NCBI GenBank assembly: GCA_017989885.1 | Contig: JAGNPA010000016.1 | Location: 1-13,239, forward strand | DNA length: 13,239 bases | DNA from: Aquabacterium sp. | GTDB lineage: Bacteria > Pseudomonadota > Gammaproteobacteria > Burkholderiales > Burkholderiaceae_C | Direction: 5' to 3' | Shown: piece after piece, positions 8,701 to 13,239 of the stretch | Layout of the letters: each line of letters begins with the position of its first letter | Position numbering within the stretch: position 1 is the stretch's first letter | Translations under genes and position numbers: made by a program | The notes under the pieces: model-generated | Told to the model about the DNA's origin: nothing | Seen by the model: only the letters and a program-made list of their open reading frames with translations | The model's database searches: none

Positions 8701-11700
8701 ACGTGGTGCAGCTTGAAGACGACGATCCCACCGTGGCGGGCGAGCTGTACGAAACGCCGGACGGCGATCTGGCCGAGGCGGCCGAAGAGCTGTCCCTGGC
8801 CTCGTCCGAGGAAACGCAGATCGAGGTCGAGGACTTGCCTGGTCTGGTGCTGGAAGACGCGACGGCGCAGCCGGACGAGCTGGCGCTGCCTGACCTGGCG
8901 CTGGAGGCATCGGTGGACGAGGCTTCCGAGCCCATCTCGCCAGACGAGGACGTGTTGCTGGACCTGCCGCTTGAAGTGGTGGGCGAAGCCATCGACGTCC
9001 CCGAGTTGGTCGACGTGTCCGCACAGGTAGAAGCCGAGACCCAGCCAGAGCCAGAGCCAGAAGTCACGGCCGAGGCCGAAGCCGAAGTCCCTGCCGACGA
9101 GCAATTCAAGGTGGTGGGCGACCTGCGCATCGGTATCCCGCTGTTCAACATCTTCCTCAACGAAGCCGACGAACAGTCGCGTCGCCTGACGACGGCCTTG
9201 AACGAATGGGCGCTGGAAGTCCAGCACCCTGTCAGCGACGAAGCGATCGCGTTGGCGCACTCGCTGGCTGGCAATTCGGGCGCGGTGGGCTACACCGATT
9301 TGTCGAAACTGGCCCGCTTGCTCGAGCACGCCCTGATGCGCTCCCAGGCTCTGGGGGCCGGTGACGCCGAGGCGGCCACCTTGTTCAACGAGGCGGCAGA
9401 AGAGATTCGTCGCCTGCTGCATCAGTTCGCTGCCGGTTTCCTCAAGTCACCGGCCGAAGAGCTGATGACCCGCCTGGAAGACTACGAGCACGAAGCCTCT
9501 CGCCGCTTTGAGGCGCGCAGCCTGGTCGCCGATCAGGAAGAGGTCGAGGCCGATCTGGAAGAACGCTCTCACCTGCGACTGGTGCGCGACGAGGCGCCTG
9601 CGCCGGCCGACGAGGATGTCGGCACCGACATCGATTTGAGCGTGGTGCAGGACGTCGCCCCACTGGGTGTGGCCGAGTTCAAGACGCTCGAGGAGTTGCC
9701 CACTTCGACCGAGCCCGCTGCGGCCCGTGGCGCAGCCATCGGCTGGGATGCCGAAGAAGAGATTGACGCGGTCGACAGCGTGGACGTGGACCTGTTCCCG
9801 ATCTTCGAGGAAGAGGCCCTGGAGTTGCTGCCCCAGTTGGGTGGCCAGGTTCGCGACTGGCTGGAGGCGCCCGACAACGCCGCAGCCGGTACGGCCTGCA
9901 TGCGCACGCTGCACACCTTCAAGGGCGGCGCGCGTCTGGCCGGCGCCATGCGCCTGGGTGAGTTGGCGCACCGACTGGAAAGCACCATCGAACACCTGGT
10001 CGCGGCCCCGTCCGTGACCCATGACGATGTGGCGCCGCTGGAAGCCCGCGTCGACCGGCTGATGGAGGTCTTCGAGGCCCTGCGTCAGCAGGACGCCCAG
10101 GCCTACGAGGCCCAGGTGGCGCAGGCGGTTCAGTCTGCCGAAGCCGAGCTCACCGAAGACGAGCCAGTGCTGGACGGCGTGGTCGATGTCGATTCGGCGG
10201 CCATGCAGGACGAGTGGCCCGCGCCGGCACTGGACAGCGTGCCCGATGCAGAAGGCGCGTCCTTGAGCGTGGACGACGTCGCCATCGACGCAGCGCCGAG
10301 ACGCGCCAGCGTGCGCGAAGCGGCCGAGCTCAAGCTGACACCGGTCGAATGGACCGCGTTGGAGGGCAAGGCCTGGCAAGGCTCGCAGCGGATCGTGCGC
10401 GAGGCCCAGCAGGGCGCCTCCCAGGCGGCCGTGCGTGTGCGGCCTCAGTTGCTGGACCGGCTGGTCAACCATGCGGGCGAGGTGTCCATCACCCGCACCC
10501 GTCTGTCGTCCCAGGTGGGCCAGATCCGCAACTCGCTCAACGACCTCACGGACAACCTGGAGCGTCTGCGTCTGCAACTGCGCGACATTGAACTGCAGGC
10601 CGACACCCAGATGTCGACCCGGATGGAAGCCGCCCGTGCGGGTGGCCAGGAATTCGATCCGCTGGAGTTCGACCGTTACACCCGCTTCCAGGAACTGACC
10701 CGCATGATGGCCGAGTCGGTCAACGACGTGGCCACGGTGCAGCGCACCTTGCAGCGCAGCCTGGAAACCGCAGAAGACCAGCTGGCGGTGCAGGCCCGTT
10801 TGACGCGCGACCTGCAGGACGACCTGCTGCGCACCCGCATGGTGGAGTTCGAAGGCTTGTCCGACCGCCTCTACCGTGTGGTGCGCCAGACTGCCAAGGA
10901 AACCGGCAAGCAAGTGCGCCTGGACATCGTGGGCGGCGCGACCGAAGTCGACCGGGGTGTGCTGGAGCGCATGACCGGTGCCTTTGAACACCTGCTGCGC
11001 AACTGTATTTCGCACGGCATCGAGATGCCGGACGTGCGCGTGGCCGCAGGCAAGGAGCCAGCCGGTCTCGTGACCGTGGCACTGCGTCAGGAAGGCAACG
11101 AAGTTGCCATCGAGTTCCGTGATGACGGCGCGGGCCTGAATCTGCCCGTGATCCGCCAGCGCGCGGTGGCCATGGGCTTGCTGCAGGACGGTCACGAGGT
11201 CAGCGATGCCGAGTTGGCCCAGTTCATCTTCATGCCCGGTTTCTCGACCTTCGAGAAGGTCACCGAGCTGGCCGGTCGCGGCATTGGCATGGACGTGGTC
11301 CGCTCCGAGATCAACGCCATGGGCGGTCGCATCGAGACCGCGACGAGCGTCGGGCGGGGCACCAGCTTCAAGCTGGTCGTACCCTTGACCACGGCGGTCA
11401 CCCAGGTGGTGATGCTGCGTTGCGGTTCGCACACCGTGGCGGTGCCAACCCACCTGATCGAACTGGTGCGCCGCGCCAAGCCGGAAGAAGTGGCGCACGC
11501 TTACCAGCAGGGCAGCTATGTCTTCGGTGACCATGCGCTGCCGTTCTATTGGCTGGGTGCCCTGTTGGACTTCAGCCCTCGCAGCCACGAGGGCGGGCGT
11601 ACGCTGCCGCTGGTGATCATCCGCTCGGCCCAACAGCGCGTGGCGCTGCACGTGGACGAAGTGCTGGGCAACCAGGAAGTGGTGGTGAAGAACCTCGGGG

Positions 11701-12299
11701 TGCAGATGTCGCGCATGCCGGGTCTGGCGGGCATGACCCTGCTGGCCTCGGGTGCCGTCTCCTTGATCTACAACCCCGTGGCGCTCGCGACGGTCTATGG
11801 TACGCACGCGCAGGCCTTGACCACCCACGCCCTGGCCGCAGAGAGTGCCGCCAGCGACGGTTGGCTGCAGTCTGAGGCCCAGGCAACGGCCGAGGAAGTG
11901 CCCGACGAAGCACAGGCCCCGTTGGTGCTGGTGGTCGACGACTCGCTCACCGTGCGTCGTGTGACCCAGCGTCTGCTGGTGCGCGAAGGCTACCGTGTGA
12001 CCTTGGCCAAGGACGGTCTGGATGCGCTGGAAGCCTTGGCGAAGGAGCGTCCGGCTGTGGTGTTGTCAGACATCGAAATGCCACGCATGGATGGCTTTGA
12101 CCTGGTGCGCAACATCCGCGCCGATGAGAAGATGGTCGACATGCCGGTCATCATGATCACCTCGCGCATCGCGCAGAAGCACCGTGATTACGCCGAAGAA
12201 CTGGGCGTGAACCATTACCTCGGCAAGCCCTACGGTGAAGAGGAGTTGCTGGAGTTGGTGGGCCGTTACGCGGTGCATCCCGAAAGCGCCCACGCCTGA
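5730..12299 (+). CDS. pilL: Hybrid chemosensory histidine kinase PilL/ChpA
   Basis: This large CheA-type kinase drives the Pil-Chp pathway (2189 residues; Pseudomonas ChpA about 2470). Order: FimL-like helical N-terminus (1 to about 600) with degenerate Hpt-like modules (IHQGVGALELAG at H67; ILQSMRGVLAVLG, with Q504 where His is expected); canonical Hpt (H773 in HTLKGS); very acidic linker (about 870–1125); second Hpt (H1177 in HSLAGNS); third Hpt (H1395 in HTFKGG); CheA-type dimerisation helices (about 1573–1720); ATPase with N box N1758 in RNCISHGIE, G1 D1798-DGAG, F box FSTFEKV (1838–1844) and G2 GRGIGMD (1849–1855); CheW domain (about 1890–2023); and C-terminal receiver (2064–2181) with D2114 and K2166. 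All ATP-binding motifs are intact, so it should be an active kinase. The ATG at 5730, 12 bp after pilJ, has only a weak ribosome site. The stop is 26 bp before the cyclase gene. Confidence 0.95.
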   Translation: MDSLQQDASLPSDDLSALAWVHEELRKSLDTAHKALHRCLKDATAVGVSDMDSLDPAVLRTARQQIHQGVGALELAGLPAGATVLRASEAVVQKLVNRPQLIDEDVVREIERASFALLDYIARRLAGKSVSAMAMFPQYEALVARVGGGMARPTDLWSQDWPTLSLEAPLAPPEGVAPRSPDAATVEDFEMGILKLMRRNQPGDAVALADLCASLASDASQRHASRESATWMLASGFLEALAGKYVPLSVHAKRVLSSLLSQLRVLTKGQDVPSDRLASELLFFCAQAGDVPATDRSVLARVRRTFGLARHQPVNLSASSLGRFDPAWVTQALKRVAGAKDGWSAVAGGELLRLGGLNEQFALVCDSLRRLFTQGDALATALADAAQKTVATASAPEPSLAMEVATSLLYMEASLEDGEFDQPDQQPRLQRLAERIQAVGQGQPAQPLETWMEDLYRRVSDRHTIGSVVQELRSTLSEAEKHIDQFFRDPQDRTPLASVPAILQSMRGVLAVLGLDLAAQASVRMRDDVDHLLLDSTDLDDAAQRGVFDRLASNLGALGFLIDMMGVQPQLAKSLFKLDPDTGVLSPVMGREKRALPLTDDPVEAVAQHVQQVQQEEAQAAAGEVAQTLERSDVPLSEVSDQLDRLAEMPHVQEQRELADNLAAAQAALVTAQSSDDLESVAAAREQVANVLSGLTRAEEPEVEAPAPSPAPLLAPVAAAAPAETGLEEDDEMREIFLEEAREVIETARASLDHLVHQPDDLESLTSVRRAFHTLKGSSRMVGLTQYGEAAWSFEQLYNAWLATQEPANGDLLGVSHEVLSHFSAWTDAIAEGQAASWRHEPVTAVAEALRLHGQRLSLSDVAQPAAPEVVTPPDAPSEADALAPFELDLSAEDLGVVEVPEATEEAEEAEEAEAPLAATELPTVNIADFGIELDLTAPTEVNASFELVEPELTSTPMDLSLGETETESQAGGQAADDEQPLSVNILEPKHVVQLEDDDPTVAGELYETPDGDLAEAAEELSLASSEETQIEVEDLPGLVLEDATAQPDELALPDLALEASVDEASEPISPDEDVLLDLPLEVVGEAIDVPELVDVSAQVEAETQPEPEPEVTAEAEAEVPADEQFKVVGDLRIGIPLFNIFLNEADEQSRRLTTALNEWALEVQHPVSDEAIALAHSLAGNSGAVGYTDLSKLARLLEHALMRSQALGAGDAEAATLFNEAAEEIRRLLHQFAAGFLKSPAEELMTRLEDYEHEASRRFEARSLVADQEEVEADLEERSHLRLVRDEAPAPADEDVGTDIDLSVVQDVAPLGVAEFKTLEELPTSTEPAAARGAAIGWDAEEEIDAVDSVDVDLFPIFEEEALELLPQLGGQVRDWLEAPDNAAAGTACMRTLHTFKGGARLAGAMRLGELAHRLESTIEHLVAAPSVTHDDVAPLEARVDRLMEVFEALRQQDAQAYEAQVAQAVQSAEAELTEDEPVLDGVVDVDSAAMQDEWPAPALDSVPDAEGASLSVDDVAIDAAPRRASVREAAELKLTPVEWTALEGKAWQGSQRIVREAQQGASQAAVRVRPQLLDRLVNHAGEVSITRTRLSSQVGQIRNSLNDLTDNLERLRLQLRDIELQADTQMSTRMEAARAGGQEFDPLEFDRYTRFQELTRMMAESVNDVATVQRTLQRSLETAEDQLAVQARLTRDLQDDLLRTRMVEFEGLSDRLYRVVRQTAKETGKQVRLDIVGGATEVDRGVLERMTGAFEHLLRNCISHGIEMPDVRVAAGKEPAGLVTVALRQEGNEVAIEFRDDGAGLNLPVIRQRAVAMGLLQDGHEVSDAELAQFIFMPGFSTFEKVTELAGRGIGMDVVRSEINAMGGRIETATSVGRGTSFKLVVPLTTAVTQVVMLRCGSHTVAVPTHLIELVRRAKPEEVAHAYQQGSYVFGDHALPFYWLGALLDFSPRSHEGGRTLPLVIIRSAQQRVALHVDEVLGNQEVVVKNLGVQMSRMPGLAGMTLLASGAVSLIYNPVALATVYGTHAQALTTHALAAESAASDGWLQSEAQATAEEVPDEAQAPLVLVVDDSLTVRRVTQRLLVREGYRVTLAKDGLDALEALAKERPAVVLSDIEMPRMDGFDLVRNIRADEKMVDMPVIMITSRIAQKHRDYAEELGVNHYLGKPYGEEELLELVGRYAVHPESAHA
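8442..8474 (+). repeat. Tandem 9-bp codon repeat (Glu-Glu-Ala) in pilL linker
   Basis: Three imperfect 9-bp units encode EEA EEA EEA and are followed by EA, starting at residue 905 of PilL, inside the acidic linker between the first and second true Hpt domains. Synonymous differences (GAG/GAA, GCT/GCC) show the units are not freshly duplicated. Length variation here should be tolerated because the linker is disordered. Confidence 0.7.
9045..9062 (+). repeat. Tandem 6-bp repeat (Pro-Glu) in pilL linker
   Basis: CCAGAG occurs twice and then CCAGAA, encoding PEPEPE from residue 1106 of PilL, followed by VTAEAEAEVP. It lies at the end of the acidic linker, just before the Hpt module carrying H1177. 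The near-identical units could arise from replication slippage. Confidence 0.65.
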
Positions 12300-12325
12300 C
12301 ACCTTTGCCAAGCTCATCGCATTGC

Positions 12326-13239
12326 ATGGAACACGACGCCGAACCGTCCACCCTGGTGGGTGACCACATTTCTCACCTCGCTGCGTTGACCGCGCAGCGG
12401 GACAGGGAGATGCTCGACGTCTCTCTGGCGCAGGGGGTGCTGGAGTTGCTGCCAGCCTCCAGCGTGGGGGTCTATCGGCTCGTGGGGCCGGATGACGGTG
12501 CACAGCGCTGGCTGTGCTGCGGTCTGGCCCGGCGCGGGGAGTTGACGGTCAGTGACCCGCCTTGGGTGGACCTCGACTCCTTGCCGGTCGTCTCCGCGTT
12601 TCCGCTGCGGCAACTGGTGCTGGACTCTCGCTTGCTGGAGCAGGCCGAGTTGCCAACGGCCAGCCTGATCGACCCGACGCAGCGCTTTGTCACGGTGTTG
12701 CCCTTGATGGTCGAGCTGGGCCTGCCGGGGGTGCTCGAGGTGATGTCCGACAAGCCCTTGGCGATGGAGTCGCTCAAACCGATCCAGACCCTGCTGAAGG
12801 TGTTTGCCAATTTCCAGAACTTGCTGGAGTCGAGCCAGCGTGACTCGCTCACGGGTTTGCTCAATCGTCAGACGTTCGATGCGACCTTTCTCAAGGCGTC
12901 GATGCCTTCGCAGCCAGATCCTGGTCACAATGGCGAGCGGCGCACGTCGCCTGCCACAGGTTATTGGCTGGGGGTGGTCGATATCGACCTGTTCAAGCTG
13001 GTCAACGACCGCTTCGGCCACCTGATTGGTGACGAGGTGCTGGTGCTGGTGGCGCGCATCATGCGGCAGTCCTTCCGGCACTACGACCGTCTGTACCGTT
13101 TCGGCGGTGAAGAGTTCGTGGTGCTGCTGCGTGGGGGCACCGAAGACGATGCCCAGCAGGCGTATGAGCGCTTTCGCAGCAATGTGGAAACCTATGTGTT
13201 TCCGCAGGTCAACAAGGTCACGATCAGCCTGGGCTTCAC
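12326..13239 (+). CDS. GAF-like/GGDEF diguanylate cyclase, N-terminal part
   Basis: This is a probable diguanylate cyclase making c-di-GMP from two GTP. The 304 visible residues run off the right edge. Residues about 15–165 form a GAF-like region (VLELLPASSVGVYRLV, FVTVLPLMVELGLPGVLEVM) with no membrane segment, so the protein looks cytoplasmic. The GGDEF domain begins at DSLTGLLNR (173–181) and shows VDIDLFKLVNDRFGH (218–232), the A-site GGEEF (260–264) and an upstream RHYD (251–254), which fits the RxxD inhibitory I-site at the usual spacing. A polar insert of about 20 residues (192–211) precedes the metal-binding strand. The ATG at 12326 lies 26 bp after pilL and has no clear ribosome site, so the start is less certain. 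The gene probably belongs to the pil transcript. Whether more domains (such as EAL) follow cannot be seen. Confidence 0.9.
   Translation, partial: MEHDAEPSTLVGDHISHLAALTAQRDREMLDVSLAQGVLELLPASSVGVYRLVGPDDGAQRWLCCGLARRGELTVSDPPWVDLDSLPVVSAFPLRQLVLDSRLLEQAELPTASLIDPTQRFVTVLPLMVELGLPGVLEVMSDKPLAMESLKPIQTLLKVFANFQNLLESSQRDSLTGLLNRQTFDATFLKASMPSQPDPGHNGERRTSPATGYWLGVVDIDLFKLVNDRFGHLIGDEVLVLVARIMRQSFRHYDRLYRFGGEEFVVLLRGGTEDDAQQAYERFRSNVETYVFPQVNKVTISLGF

Noticed and set aside
3843..9422. A 1859-codon open frame on the minus strand, antisense to pilJ and pilL.
   Set aside because: It is in exact codon register with the sense genes, where minus-strand stops appear only opposite TTA, CTA or TCA codons. 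These are avoided in this GC-rich genome. The product is rich in His, Gln, Arg and Gly with no recognisable domain, while the sense frames encode PilJ and PilL.
9447..11828. A 793-codon open frame on the minus strand, antisense to pilL.
   Set aside because: Same cause: it is in register with pilL and bounded by a TCA serine codon at 9447. The sense strand encodes the conserved kinase core.

Overview
The window looks like chromosomal DNA from a GC-rich betaproteobacterium, most likely of the order Burkholderiales (Comamonadaceae or a related family). This rests on the gene order hemL–thiD-like–rubredoxin next to a PilG/PilH/PilI/PilJ/PilL cluster, on the protein sequences, and on near-absence of TTA, CTA and TCA codons. 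The genus cannot be fixed from sequence alone. No tRNA, rRNA, CRISPR, insertion sequence or phage gene was seen, and base composition is uniform.

Layout. On the minus strand, 1–631 is the 5' part of hemL (tetrapyrrole synthesis); the rest lies beyond the left edge. It overlaps by 11 bp the 3' end of a divergent ThiD-like kinase (621–1568). A short divergent promoter region with two inverted repeats (about 1604–1654) separates this pair from a plus-strand rubredoxin gene (1676–1849), which is only 57 codons long. From 1923 to 12299 runs a complete chemosensory cluster of the type IV pilus (Pil-Chp) class: pilG and pilH (single-domain response regulators), pilI (CheW adaptor), pilJ (transmembrane chemoreceptor) and pilL/chpA (a 2189-residue hybrid CheA-type kinase with several Hpt modules and a C-terminal receiver). 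The right edge (12326–13239) holds the start of a diguanylate cyclase with an N-terminal GAF-like region, 26 bp behind pilL; it runs off the window.

How the genes work together. By analogy with the Pseudomonas Pil-Chp system, PilJ reports periplasmic or pilus-linked signals through PilI to PilL. PilL autophosphorylates on its Hpt histidines and passes phosphate to PilG and PilH, which bias pilus extension and retraction (twitching) and surface responses. The following diguanylate cyclase suggests, as an inference, that c-di-GMP is connected to this pathway here. No pilK (CheR) or chpB (CheB) homologue lies within the cluster.

The system as a whole is a known type. The most notable points are the altered active site of the ThiD-like kinase, the long cytoplasmic N-terminal extension of PilJ, the mix of canonical and degenerate Hpt modules and very acidic linkers in PilL, and the diguanylate cyclase behind pilL. 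No intergenic stretch exceeds 300 bases; the longest (pilG–pilH) is 101 bp and holds no convincing signal.
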